DNA from: Christensenellaceae bacterium
GTDB taxonomy: Bacteria; Bacillota; Clostridia; Christensenellales; Aristaeellaceae
DNA length: 64,000 nt
Reading direction: 5' to 3'
Assembly (NCBI GenBank): GCA_020025205.1
Contig: JAHHSO010000004.1
Coordinates: 1-64,000 of the forward strand
Shown here: positions 1 to 7,752 of the stretch, in pieces
How positions within the stretch are numbered: the stretch's first letter is position 1
Layout of the letters: every line of letters starts with the position of its first letter
Translations under genes and position numbers: made by a program
Notes under the pieces: model-generated
Databases searched by the model: none
Told to the model about the DNA's origin: nothing
The model's input: the letters and a program-made list of their open reading frames with translations, nothing else

Positions 1-435
1 TAAATCACTATGGATTTTCTTATTAAGTGTCCAACTTCATTATGCAATCAACCAGATTAGATTGATTTGCAATTGATAGATTAGCATTTTATTGTGCAGG
101 GTTTTCTGGATATGGAATATCCAGATTCGGATTTCTTGTATATGGATTTTCCGGATCCGGAAAATCAGGCTATTTTCAGAGTTAGCAGAGTTTTTTTAGA
201 ATAGCAGATTATTTATAAAAATATTTATCCATATTTTTCCTGATTTCGGGAAGAAAAACGCATTCTATATCGTTTTATATGTCGTAGGAAGTGTGATTTT
301 TGCAAAGCGGCCTTTGTGATTTCGTCATGGCTGAACTTGATCGAGCGAGAAGTGGACCGGAGCTGAGTAAAACGGGCGCGCGATCTCTGTTGTACGCCGT
401 CCCTTTCAAAATTGATTTTTTGTGAGGGGTGGACT
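1..435. other. AT-rich gene-poor stretch
   Basis: No convincing gene is visible here. The first 300 bases are clearly richer in A and T than the rest of the window and carry several short inverted repeats. A 32-codon reading frame beginning near 328 has no ribosome site and no recognisable similarity. Together with the two small genes that follow, it looks like the end of an integrated element or the decayed remains of one; this is inference. Confidence 0.5.
106..166. repeat. Cluster of palindromes built on GGAT/ATCC
   Basis: Positions 106-124 form an 8-bp inverted repeat with a 3-base spacer (CTGGATAT and ATATCCAG). Positions 145-166 form a perfect 22-base palindrome centred on GGATCC. A partial copy (TTCGGATTT) lies between them. 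Such a group could be a binding site for a recombinase or a small regulator of a mobile element. There is no T-run, so these are not terminators. Confidence 0.6.
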
Positions 436-519
436 ATGCCGGTTGATCATCCATATGCAGATGCTTCCTATGAAAATCCAGCTGGAGAAATCTTCATCAA
501 ACAAAAAGAAACAGACTAA
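436..519 (+). CDS. Possible 27-residue peptide, unrecognised
   Basis: The short frame begins with ATG, with a good purine-rich ribosome site (GAGGGG, about 6 bases upstream), and ends just before a strong terminator at 554-587. The product starts MPVDHPYADASYENPAGE and is rich in acidic and small residues. I do not recognise it. The ribosome site plus terminator make translation plausible, but a frame of this length could also be chance. Confidence 0.3.
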   Translation: MPVDHPYADASYENPAGEIFIKQKETD

Positions 520-553
520 GTAAATTTTTGAACAATCGAAAATGTTTTATTAG

Positions 554-587
554 AAACCACGCAGCAAAATAGTGAGCGTGGTTTTTT
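554..587 (+). terminator. Rho-independent terminator
   Basis: A perfect 9-bp stem (AAACCACGC with GCGTGGTTT) is followed by a run of six T. It would end a rightward transcript covering the small frame at 436-519. Confidence 0.8.
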
Positions 588-696
588 GATACTCAAATTT
601 CACCCAAGAGCCTCGAAAATAGGTGAGGTGATGGACGAACGGGGCAAACAACTTACAGGCAGAGCCTGTTGATCCGTTAAAGGGGGCTTGAAGCAG

Positions 697-858
697 ATGA
701 GGGACACGAAGCGCAGCAAAACAAACATCCCAGAAGAAAGCATTGAAGCGATTGCCAGGTGCATCTATCCTGACATTCTCGCTTACTATGAAAGTGAGGA
801 AGGACAGCGGGAGTTCGAAAAATGGAAGGCAGCGAAAAAGGAGGAGCGGGAAAAATAA
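697..858 (+). CDS. Small protein of the type found next to integrative-element recombinases
   Basis: A 53-residue hydrophilic protein with an AGGGGG ribosome site about 9 bases before the ATG. It has the layout of small proteins I know from clostridial integrative elements near serine recombinases: a basic N-terminus, a central helix (IEAIARCIYPDILAYY), then an acidic and basic tail containing ESEEGQREFEKW. No function is established for these proteins that I can state. No recombinase is visible in the window, so if an element is present most of it lies to the left or has been lost. A terminator follows directly. Confidence 0.6.
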   Translation: MRDTKRSKTNIPEESIEAIARCIYPDILAYYESEEGQREFEKWKAAKKEEREK

Positions 859-873
859 AAAGAAAAACAGAAA

Positions 874-929
874 AAGCGGCAGGGCTTTTCCGAAGAAGGA
901 GAAGCCTCACCGCTTGTTTGTTTTTTTAT
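874..929 (+). terminator. Terminator after the small element protein
   Basis: The arms AAGCGG...GGCTT and AAGCC...CCGCTT can pair with one internal mismatch block, and TTGTTTGTTTTTTT follows. Confidence 0.6.
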
Positions 930-985
930 AGGAAATTATGATCAGTGAGCATGGTGTGTGGCGTTTTGCAAACTGATTCAAGTGG

Positions 986-1014
986 ACGCGGGCACTGCCC
1001 GCTTGTTTTTTCTT
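986..1014 (+). terminator. Short strong terminator
   Basis: GCGGGC and GCCCGC pair around a 3-base loop, followed by TTGTTTTTT. No gene is visible between this and the previous terminator, so its parent transcript is unknown. Confidence 0.6.
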
Positions 1015-1050
1015 GGTCTGCCCATTTGATAGGGGTAATCGAAGGATAAA

Positions 1051-1094
1051 AATAATCCGAACCCATTTTCCAAAGGAAATAAGTTCGGATTATT
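1051..1094 (-). terminator. Terminator of tRNA-Asn
   Basis: A perfect 12-bp inverted repeat (AATAATCCGAAC with GTTCGGATTATT) lies 6 bases past the 3' end of the tRNA on the minus strand and is followed by a T-rich stretch in that direction. Confidence 0.7.
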
Positions 1095-1100
1095 CTGACT

Positions 1101-1175
<75 letters not shown>

Positions 1176-1312
1176 ATATTCCTTCAAGGAACATCAATAT
1201 TATACATCCGGTTTTTAAATTTGTCAATCCCTTTCTTTCATTTCTTTGAAATTATTTTTCATCTTCGTATCCCTAATTGCCGCCGGTCAATCTAAAATAT
1301 GTGCTCCCCTGT

Positions 1313-1340
1313 TTTACTGTCTCGGTAAATATGATATACT
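1313..1340 (+). promoter_or_regulatory. Promoter of the rhomboid-like gene
   Basis: TTTACT and TATACT are separated by 16 bases. A TG one base before the -10 element makes it an extended -10 promoter. It ends 22 bases before the chosen TTG start, which helps exclude an in-frame ATG further upstream. Confidence 0.6.
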
Positions 1341-1362
1341 ATATGGAAAAGGAGGGTTACAC

Positions 1363-2028
1363 TTGAAAAACAACTCAATCCGCTTTGATTTGGAACGCAA
1401 ACTGCGCCGGTATGCCATCAGCGATTTGATGAAATACATTGTGTTCGGCCAGGCCGCTGTCTATCTGCTGATGTTTGTTTGGCCGTCTTTGGGAATGCGA
1501 CTGTATTCCATGATGACGCTCACCCGCTCTGGACTGATGCATGGGCAGATCTGGCGGCTTGTGACATTTGTATTCATGCCGCCCAACTCATCCCCGCTCT
1601 TCATTCTCTTCTCCCTGTACTTTTACTACACGATCGGCACAGGGCTTGAAAACCGCTGGGGGAAAGTCAAGTTCAATCTGTACTATCTGGTCGGCATGAT
1701 TGCCGCGGTCATCTCCGCTTTGATCACCGGCTATGCAAGCAACACATTCCTTAACCTCTCTCTCTTCTTTGCCTTTGCAGCAATGTATCCTGACGAAGAG
1801 GTGCTCCTGTTTATGATCCTCCCCGTCAAGATGAAGTGGCTGGCTCTTCTTGATGCTGTTCTCTATCTCCAACAGTTTATCGTTGGCGGCGCTTCAACTC
1901 GCGTGACCATTGTATTGTGTCTGCTCAATGTCTTTCTGTTTCTTGGCGGCGACATCATCAACACCATCCGACGCGAATCCAAATACTGGAAGACGCGCTA
2001 CAATTACCGCAAGACCATGTGGCACTGA
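1363..2028 (+). CDS. Rhomboid-like polytopic membrane protein
   Basis: A 221-residue membrane protein with about six hydrophobic segments. The start is taken as TTG because AGGAGGG lies 6 bases before it and the promoter lies between it and the only upstream ATG in frame. The pattern resembles the rhomboid or derlin-like fold: a hydrophilic N-terminus (about 20 residues), a first helix, then a loop with GQIWRLVTFVFMPP like the WR motif of rhomboids. However, I see no GxSG serine and no catalytic histidine, so it is probably a non-protease relative, as reported for derlins and iRhoms. Role and substrate are unknown. It is monocistronic and is followed by a perfect terminator. Confidence 0.6.
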   Translation: MKNNSIRFDLERKLRRYAISDLMKYIVFGQAAVYLLMFVWPSLGMRLYSMMTLTRSGLMHGQIWRLVTFVFMPPNSSPLFILFSLYFYYTIGTGLENRWGKVKFNLYYLVGMIAAVISALITGYASNTFLNLSLFFAFAAMYPDEEVLLFMILPVKMKWLALLDAVLYLQQFIVGGASTRVTIVLCLLNVFLFLGGDIINTIRRESKYWKTRYNYRKTMWH

Positions 2029-2040
2029 TTTTCTTCGTTC

Positions 2041-2075
2041 AAAAAGGCTGCTTTCTCGCTGAAAGCAGCCTTTTT
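2041..2075. terminator. Bidirectional terminator
   Basis: A perfect 15-bp stem (AAAAAGGCTGCTTTC) with a 5-base loop and T-runs in both directions separates the rightward rhomboid-like gene from the leftward TIGR04086 gene. Confidence 0.9.
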
Positions 2076-2094
2076 ATTTTCTTCATTTCAATCC

Positions 2095-2541
2095 TCAGTT
2101 GGAACGATTGGCGAGAATCATTCCAAACAAGCCTCCTGCCGCCAGCCCCATCCCTAAATCAGCCAGATACGCCGTCAGCTTTGGGCTTTGCCCCATCAAA
2201 AGGCTGTAGCAGACAATGCCAAGCGCCATGTACAAAACGCCCACGCACGCCCCGCGCAAAGCGCCGCCCTCTTCTCCTGAACGCATAGCAGAAGCGACGC
2301 CCGCAAGAATTGATACAAACTTAACCACTTGATTGACCGCGGTAATCACCCTGTCTGCCGCATTCCACCAGTTCAGCAGCAGCGCAAAGCCCGCCACGCC
2401 GACCACCGTAACGCTTGCTGCAACCAACACGCCTCGGGCAATCGCGCCTGCGGCGTTCTGTTTTTTTCGTGTCATGCGCCTTGTGCTCCGCTTGAACGAA
2501 TCCAAGCCCCGGCGCGGCATAAATTCTGCTTTGTTTTCCAT
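2095..2541 (-). CDS. TIGR04086-family membrane protein
   Basis: A 148-residue protein with a basic N-terminus of about 35 residues followed by four hydrophobic segments. This matches the TIGR04086/DUF3792 family, which in Clostridia often follows yajC, as here. The ATG at 2541 is preferred over an upstream alternative because GGGGGAG lies about 7 bases upstream of it. No biochemical function is established for the family. Placement suggests membrane biogenesis or protein export, but that is inference. Confidence 0.75.
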   Translation of the reverse strand: MENKAEFMPRRGLDSFKRSTRRMTRKKQNAAGAIARGVLVAASVTVVGVAGFALLLNWWNAADRVITAVNQVVKFVSILAGVASAMRSGEEGGALRGACVGVLYMALGIVCYSLLMGQSPKLTAYLADLGMGLAAGGLFGMILANRSN

Positions 2542-2620
2542 CGCTACTCCCCCTTTTGGAGGCAGCAAAAAGCCGCCCTGTCACGGTCAAGCCTATGACA
2601 AAGCGGCTTCCAATATGCAA

Positions 2621-2998
2621 TTAGATCAGCTGCTCGGCATCGTTGGTCACGGAGAGCTGCTCCACATTACGGATCGCCCAGCGCGCAAACACCAGCTGAG
2701 TCTTTGCTTCGCCAACTTCGATTGTCAGCACATCGTCCTTGATCTTGACAATAGTGCCGTAAATGCCGCCAATGGTGCAGATGCGGTCGCCAACCTTCAA
2801 CGCGTCCAGCATCGCCTTGGCTTCCTTATCCTTCTTGCGCTGCGGACGAATGAGGATAAAGTAGAACACAACGAAGATCAGGATCATCGGCAGGAACTGC
2901 ACGGCGTAGTAAACAAACGTCGCCCAGCCGGACATCTCCGGGGCAGCCTCAGTTGCAGCAGTCGCGGCGGCATCGGCCAGCAGGTTCAGATACTTCAT
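2621..2998 (-). CDS. yajC: YajC, Sec translocase accessory subunit
   Basis: A 125-residue protein with a short N-terminal segment, one strong transmembrane helix (about residues 26-48) ending in the YajC signature YFILIRPQRKKDKE, and a small soluble C-terminal domain (VGDRICTIGGIYGTIV). YajC associates with SecDF and the SecYEG channel. The start at MKYLNLL gives a normal length; an ATG a few codons upstream sits directly on the AAAGG and is too close. A consensus promoter lies upstream, so it can be transcribed independently of tgt. No secDF follows. Confidence 0.92.
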   Translation of the reverse strand: MKYLNLLADAAATAATEAAPEMSGWATFVYYAVQFLPMILIFVVFYFILIRPQRKKDKEAKAMLDALKVGDRICTIGGIYGTIVKIKDDVLTIEVGEAKTQLVFARWAIRNVEQLSVTNDAEQLI

Positions 2999-3035
2999 GG
3001 AAAGACACATCCTTTCAAAATTTAGCAACTCTATC

Positions 3036-3064
3036 ATTATATCGTGTTTTTCTTAAAACTGCAA
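3036..3064 (-). promoter_or_regulatory. Promoter of yajC
   Basis: On the minus strand TTGCAG and TATAAT are separated by 17 bases, between the end of tgt and the start of yajC. Confidence 0.8.
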
Positions 3065-3102
3065 CTCTTTCCGTGTGATTCTTCACTGGCTGAGAAGAAT
3101 CA

Positions 3103-4230
3103 TCAGAAATTGCGGCTCATGTCATATTGGCTGAAGAATTCCTTGCGGAACTCCTCATATCTGTCCTCATCAATGGCCTTGCGGATGCGTTCCATCAGCC
3201 TGAGCAAATAGCGCAGGTTGTGAATTGTTGCCAGTCGGCCGCCCGTGATTTCGCCGGCTTTAATCAAATGGCGAATATACGCACGGGAGAAGTTTCGGCA
3301 GGCGTAGCAGTCACAGCCCTCTTCAATCGGCCCGAAGTCATGCGCATATTGGGCGTTGCGGATGACCAATCTGCCCTTATCTGTGAAGCAGGTGCCATTG
3401 CGCGCCACGCGTGTGGCCAGCACGCAGTCAAACATATCAATGCCGCGGTACACACCTTCCACAAGGCAATCCGGGCTGCCCACGCCCATCAGATAGCGCG
3501 GCTTGTCCTCCGGCATATAGGGCATCAGTTCATCGAGCATATCGTACATGATTGGCTTCGGTTCCCCGACAGACAGACCGCCAATGCCGTAACCCGGGAA
3601 ATCCATATCGGCAAGCACCTTGGCGCTTTCGATGCGCAAATCCTTGTAGAACGCGCCCTGAACAATGCCAAACACCGCCTGATCCTCACGCGTATGGAAT
3701 TCCTTGCAGCGCTTAGCCCAGCGATGTGTGCGGTGCATTGCTTCCAAAGCTGTCTGGTGATCGCAGGGATACGGTGAACAGACGTCAAACGCCATCGCAA
3801 TATCGCTGCCCAGTGCTTCCTGAATGGCCATGCTGGTTTCCGGGCCAATAAACATCTTACTGCCATCCAGATGGCTGCGGAAATGCACGCCTTCTTCCTT
3901 GATCTTGCGCAGGCTTGCCAGCGAAAATACCTGGAACCCGCCGGAGTCCGTCAGGATCGGCTTGTCCCAGCTCATAAACTTGTGCAGGCCGCCCGCTTCC
4001 TTAACAAGATCCTCGCCGGGACGCAGGTGAAGATGGTATGTATTGGACAGGATGATCTGAGAACCAATTTCATTCAGCTCCCGAGGTGTCATGCCTTTGA
4101 CCGTTGCCTGCGTGCCGACGGGCATAAAAATTGGTGTTTGAATATCCCCGTGCGGCGTATGCACTATGCCGCGTCGAGCGTGTGTGCTCTTTTCCTTCTT
4201 TAAAAGCTTAAAAGTAACAGGTGAAGTCAT
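3103..4230 (-). CDS. tgt: tRNA-guanine transglycosylase
   Basis: A 375-residue enzyme that exchanges guanine at position 34 of GUN-anticodon tRNAs (Asn, Asp, His, Tyr) for preQ1 in the queuosine pathway. Visible family features are the DSGGF substrate loop with catalytic-region Asp (LTDSGGFQVFSLA), the second Asp in GIDMFDCVLATR, and the zinc site CDCYACRNFSRAYIRHL. The ATG at 4230 is chosen because AAAGGAAA precedes it and because homologues begin near this point. No other queuosine gene is visible, so preQ1 or queuine may be made elsewhere or salvaged. Confidence 0.96.
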   Translation of the reverse strand: MTSPVTFKLLKKEKSTHARRGIVHTPHGDIQTPIFMPVGTQATVKGMTPRELNEIGSQIILSNTYHLHLRPGEDLVKEAGGLHKFMSWDKPILTDSGGFQVFSLASLRKIKEEGVHFRSHLDGSKMFIGPETSMAIQEALGSDIAMAFDVCSPYPCDHQTALEAMHRTHRWAKRCKEFHTREDQAVFGIVQGAFYKDLRIESAKVLADMDFPGYGIGGLSVGEPKPIMYDMLDELMPYMPEDKPRYLMGVGSPDCLVEGVYRGIDMFDCVLATRVARNGTCFTDKGRLVIRNAQYAHDFGPIEEGCDCYACRNFSRAYIRHLIKAGEITGGRLATIHNLRYLLRLMERIRKAIDEDRYEEFRKEFFSQYDMSRNF

Positions 4231-4285
4231 TGTTTTCCTTTCAGCGCTGTACACGCGCAGGCACGCAGAAAACCGCGTGCAGTTT

Positions 4286-5062
4286 TTAATCTTTAAGCAG
4301 CTCATCAATGGGCTTTTTTTCGCCCGCAGCCATAACCAGCTGATAGACGCCCGCACCAATCATTGCAAACATGCCGGCAACACCGAAAAACGGACCTGCA
4401 TAACTGCCGGTTGCTGCGCCCAAAAAGATGGGAAGCAGACATGTTGCGCAAAGCGCAATGCCCTTGGCTCTCCTGCGTCTGGCTTTCTCGCTCAAAAGTT
4501 CACGCATTTTCTCCAGCTTTTTGCGCAGTTTCGCAGAAAGTGTAAAACGTCCTTCCCGAATCTCTTTCTTCCTTTTAGGCTCTGCCGCCGAACACAGGGC
4601 ATATATGCCAATTCCGATCATGACAAACATTCCCATCATGCCTGTCATAACCAATATTTCTTCCATCATCCAGAATATATCGGAAACGCCGACTGTAATC
4701 ATCAGCGGCATCAGGCAGGCAGACAGAAGGCACACGCCCAGCGCGCGTTTATGGAGTTTTGCGCTGCTTTCCCGAATATAACGTTCAGCCTCATTTTCCG
4801 AGAGACTCTTTTCTTTCTCCGTGCTGAAACCTTCATATCTCATGCGCTGTGCAATGTCGTCAAACGCGCGCTGCGTCTCTCTGACTGCCTGATTCGGGCT
4901 AACTCCCTGTTCCAGCAGCTCTTCATAGCGATTGAGCATCATGGAAAGCAGATTAACGCGGTAAAGGTCAGCCATCGGCTCGTACGAAAAATCATCGCTT
5001 TTTTCCAAGATATAACGCTTAAACTCAAGGGTCACATCTTTTTGCTGCATCGTTTCCTGCAT
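4286..5062 (-). CDS. Four-helix membrane protein of unknown function
   Basis: A 258-residue protein. Residues 1-95 are soluble, acidic and helical (EFKRYILEKSDDFSYEPMADLY). Then come two pairs of hydrophobic helices (about 107-155 and 198-245) separated by a very basic linker (AEPKRKKEIREGRF...KARRRRAKG). The N-terminal part recalls the small helical domains found before permease regions of some Bacillota membrane proteins, but I cannot assign a family. Its ATG overlaps the tcdA stop by one base (TGATG), so the two genes are translationally coupled. Confidence 0.7.
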   Translation of the reverse strand: MQETMQQKDVTLEFKRYILEKSDDFSYEPMADLYRVNLLSMMLNRYEELLEQGVSPNQAVRETQRAFDDIAQRMRYEGFSTEKEKSLSENEAERYIRESSAKLHKRALGVCLLSACLMPLMITVGVSDIFWMMEEILVMTGMMGMFVMIGIGIYALCSAAEPKRKKEIREGRFTLSAKLRKKLEKMRELLSEKARRRRAKGIALCATCLLPIFLGAATGSYAGPFFGVAGMFAMIGAGVYQLVMAAGEKKPIDELLKD

Positions 5063-5769
5063 CAGCCTTTTCCCCCAATTCGTTTCACCACTTCGCCCGC
5101 CAGAATCATCCCTACAACCGGCGGAACAAAGCTGACGCTGCCCGGCGCATGGCGTCCCGCCTGATCCTCAGCAACAATGCGCAGCGGCTCTTCCTGAGAA
5201 TAAACAACCGGATGATGCATGATGCCGCGCCGCTTGAGCAGGCCGCGCATGACCCGGCACAGCGGGCAGACGCTTGTTTTATAAATATCCGCCGTCTGGA
5301 AGCGCGTTGGATCAAGCTTGTTGCCCGCCCCCATTGCGCTGATGACGAAAATGCCGGCCGCCTGTGCGCGAACAATCAGCTCCACCTTGGCGGTTACAGT
5401 ATCTATGGCATCAATTACCGCATCAAACCGAGACAGGTCTACTTGATCAGCCGTTTCCTTTGTATAAAACAGCCGCAGACACTCCACCTCACAGTCGGGG
5501 TTGATATCTTTGACCATTTCCGCGATCACGTCCACCTTTGGCCTGCCCACCGTGGATGATTTAGCCACTGCCTGTCTGTTGATGTTGCTCAGGCTGACCA
5601 CGTCATCATCCACCACCATGATGTGTCCAACACCGGAGCGCGCCAGCGCAAGCACGCAGTGGCCTCCCACGCCTCCCACGCCAAACACGGCAACGCGGGC
5701 GTTTTCCAGCCTGTGCATGCCCTCTTCTCCGAAGATCAGTGCCTCACGGGCAAATCGTTCATCTTTCAT
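5062..5769 (-). CDS. tcdA: tRNA threonylcarbamoyladenosine dehydratase (TcdA, ThiF/E1-like)
   Basis: A 235-residue E1-like enzyme that uses ATP to cyclise t6A37 of tRNA to ct6A. The nucleotide site GVGGVGGHCVLALARSG is at about residues 30-46, followed by the conserved VDDDVVSLSNINRQ strand and Arg/Asn loop. A Cys pair lies in CPLCRVMRGLLKRRG. It is the usual short TcdA length. It sits between asnS and a membrane protein in one leftward operon; the t6A genes tsaE and tsaB are elsewhere in the same window. Confidence 0.9.
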   Translation of the reverse strand: MKDERFAREALIFGEEGMHRLENARVAVFGVGGVGGHCVLALARSGVGHIMVVDDDVVSLSNINRQAVAKSSTVGRPKVDVIAEMVKDINPDCEVECLRLFYTKETADQVDLSRFDAVIDAIDTVTAKVELIVRAQAAGIFVISAMGAGNKLDPTRFQTADIYKTSVCPLCRVMRGLLKRRGIMHHPVVYSQEEPLRIVAEDQAGRHAPGSVSFVPPVVGMILAGEVVKRIGGKG

Positions 5770-5771
5770 TT

Positions 5772-7145
5772 TTAGAACTCACAGTTGCCCGGCGTGCGCG
5801 GGTACGGAATCACATCACGAATGTTCTCAATATCTGTGAGATACATAATCAGACGCTCAAAGCCCATGCCAAAGCCCGAATGGGTGCATCCGCCAAAGCG
5901 GCGCAGGTTCACATACCAGCTCATCTGCTCCTTAGAGATGCCCAGTTCATCCATGCGGCTGGTCAGCAGGTCATAGCGCGTTTCGCGCTGGCTGCCGCCC
6001 ATCAGCTCGCCGGAACCCGGAACCAGCATGTCCACTGCCGCAACGGTCTTCCCATCATCGTTCTGATACATATAGAATGCCTTGATATCCTTGGGCCAGT
6101 CATATACAAACACCGGGGAACCAAAATGCTCATCGGTGAGGTACTTTTCATGCTCACGGAACAGGTCCTCACCTTGAACGGCAGGATGTTCAAATTCCTT
6201 GTCTGCATGCTGGAGGATGTCAATCGCCTCTTTGTGTGTCACACGGGCAACGTGAGAGGTTGTCAGTTTTTCAAGCTTTTCAATCAGGCTGCTCTTGGCA
6301 AACTGCTGAAGGAACTCCAGCTCCGGCATGGCCTTGTCGAGCACTTCGCGCACAACGCTTTTAAGGAAGTCTTCCTCAATATCCATCAGCCCGTCAAGAT
6401 CGCAGAAGCAAACTTCCGGCTCAATCATCCAGAATTCTGCCGCATGGGTCTTGGTGTTAGAATTCTCTGCGCGGAACGTCGGTCCAAAGGTGTACACGCG
6501 CTTGTAAGCCAGCGCATACGTCTCGGCTTCCAGCTGTCCAGTCACAGCCAGCGCAGTCGGATGACCGAAGAAGTCATCTTCCGGCTTATAGGGCTTGCCC
6601 GGTTCAGCCGTGGTCACAGTAAAAGTATTTCCTGCGCCTTCAGCATCGTTGCCGGTGATCAGCGGGGTATGCACATAGACATAGCCGCGGGACTGGAAGT
6701 AGTTGTGAACAGCCTGTGCCGCAATGGAGCGCACACGGAATACCGCCTGAAACACGCGTGTGCGCGGACGGAGATATGCAATGTCGCGCAGAAACTCCAG
6801 AGAATGGCGCTTGGGCTGAAGTGGGTAATCCTCGGTGCAGTCACCTTCCAGCACAACGCACTCCGCCTGCATTTCCAGCGCGCCGCTGCGGCTTGGAACC
6901 AGCTTGCCGGTTGCGGAAATAGCAGAACCGTTGCGGATAGCCTGCACGCCAGCAAAATTCTCCACATTCTCATCGTAAACGATCTGGATGGGGGTGAAAT
7001 GCGTGCCGTCAAAGAACTCCATGAAACCAATATTTTTCTGCTTGCGATGGTTGCGGATCCAGCCCTGCACCGTCACAATTTGACCTTCAAATTTCTGGCC
7101 GCCCGCCGCGATTTCGCGCAGGTCAAGCACATTCTTGTTTGCCAT
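5772..7145 (-). CDS. asnS: Asparaginyl-tRNA synthetase
   Basis: A 457-residue class IIb synthetase charging tRNA-Asn. An N-terminal OB-fold anticodon-binding domain (VTVQGWIRNHRKQKNIGFMEF, about residues 20-45) is followed by the class II core with motif 2 (FRAENSNTKTHAAEFWMIEPE) and motif 3 (GGCTHSGFGMGFERLIMYL). The start MANKNVLD has AGAGG upstream; an earlier in-frame ATG has none. Only 2 bases separate it from tcdA. No T-box leader is visible in the short upstream gap. A tRNA-Asn gene lies 4.6 kb away. Confidence 0.96.
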   Translation of the reverse strand: MANKNVLDLREIAAGGQKFEGQIVTVQGWIRNHRKQKNIGFMEFFDGTHFTPIQIVYDENVENFAGVQAIRNGSAISATGKLVPSRSGALEMQAECVVLEGDCTEDYPLQPKRHSLEFLRDIAYLRPRTRVFQAVFRVRSIAAQAVHNYFQSRGYVYVHTPLITGNDAEGAGNTFTVTTAEPGKPYKPEDDFFGHPTALAVTGQLEAETYALAYKRVYTFGPTFRAENSNTKTHAAEFWMIEPEVCFCDLDGLMDIEEDFLKSVVREVLDKAMPELEFLQQFAKSSLIEKLEKLTTSHVARVTHKEAIDILQHADKEFEHPAVQGEDLFREHEKYLTDEHFGSPVFVYDWPKDIKAFYMYQNDDGKTVAAVDMLVPGSGELMGGSQRETRYDLLTSRMDELGISKEQMSWYVNLRRFGGCTHSGFGMGFERLIMYLTDIENIRDVIPYPRTPGNCEF

Positions 7146-7243
7146 GATCTCGCCTCTTTCCGCGGGCAAAAATCGTCCGCGCTTATTTCTTTCTATACTC
7201 TGCTATATGATAACAAAATCAGTCTGAAAACGCAAGAGAGCAT

Positions 7244-7662
7244 TTATTTTCCCTTGCATACAGCCATCCTTTCTCCGTATGTATACATCGCCAGTCCGAT
7301 GATGACGACCCATCGATGGAAGTGTCACTTTAAGTCCGCCGGTAAAGGGAGCCATCACGATAGACAAAACGCCGTGATGATATAGACGAGCGTCATATCG
7401 CCGATGGCGGGCAATCGCGCCTTGCAGCGCGTCCGCAAAGCCAATGTCCCGCCATAAACGCCGCGCCAGCAAGTGCCAGAAAATCGCCAACAAGGCTTCC
7501 GTGTTCCCTATTCATAGACAACATTCCAATCGACACAGCGCCCAAAACGGCAGCTGCCGCACCGGGGAGCGCTTCTTGAGGAATTGGTTCATGAAGCAGC
7601 AGACCTGAAAGTGTGCCCACAAACAGCGGCTGAGTACACGCAAGTGCTGTTGCAACGAATTC
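7244..7662 (-). pseudogene. Decayed EamA/DMT-family transporter
   Basis: On the minus strand a fragment reads PLFVGTLSGLLLHEPIPQEA, followed by further helices and a hydrophobic ALAGAAFMAGHWL stretch. These are typical of the second half of 10-helix EamA transporters. The frame then stops after RRDCPPSAI, and a C-terminal-like segment (VVIIGLAMYTYGERMAVC) appears in another frame. There is no N-terminal half, start codon or ribosome site. It is a truncated and frameshifted remnant wedged between gyrA and asnS. Confidence 0.75.
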
Positions 7663-7695
7663 TTGCTTTTTTCTTCTTACTTGGAAGATTCCCTT

Positions 7696-7733
7696 TAAAA
7701 AAGCGGAGCCTCAGGTTATTCTGCGGCTCCGCT
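7696..7733 (-). terminator. Terminator of the gyrase operon
   Basis: AGCGGAGCC and GGCTCCGCT form a perfect 9-bp stem 20 bases past the gyrA stop, followed by TTTTTT on the minus strand. Confidence 0.9.
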
Positions 7734-7752
7734 CAAATCTTTTTACGCTGGA

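Noticed and set aside
743..931. 62-codon frame overlapping the small element protein
   Set aside because: It overlaps a better gene with a proper ribosome site and runs into the terminator.
7145..7244. Possible T-box before asnS
   Set aside because: The gap is too short and I find no T-box sequence or specifier stem.
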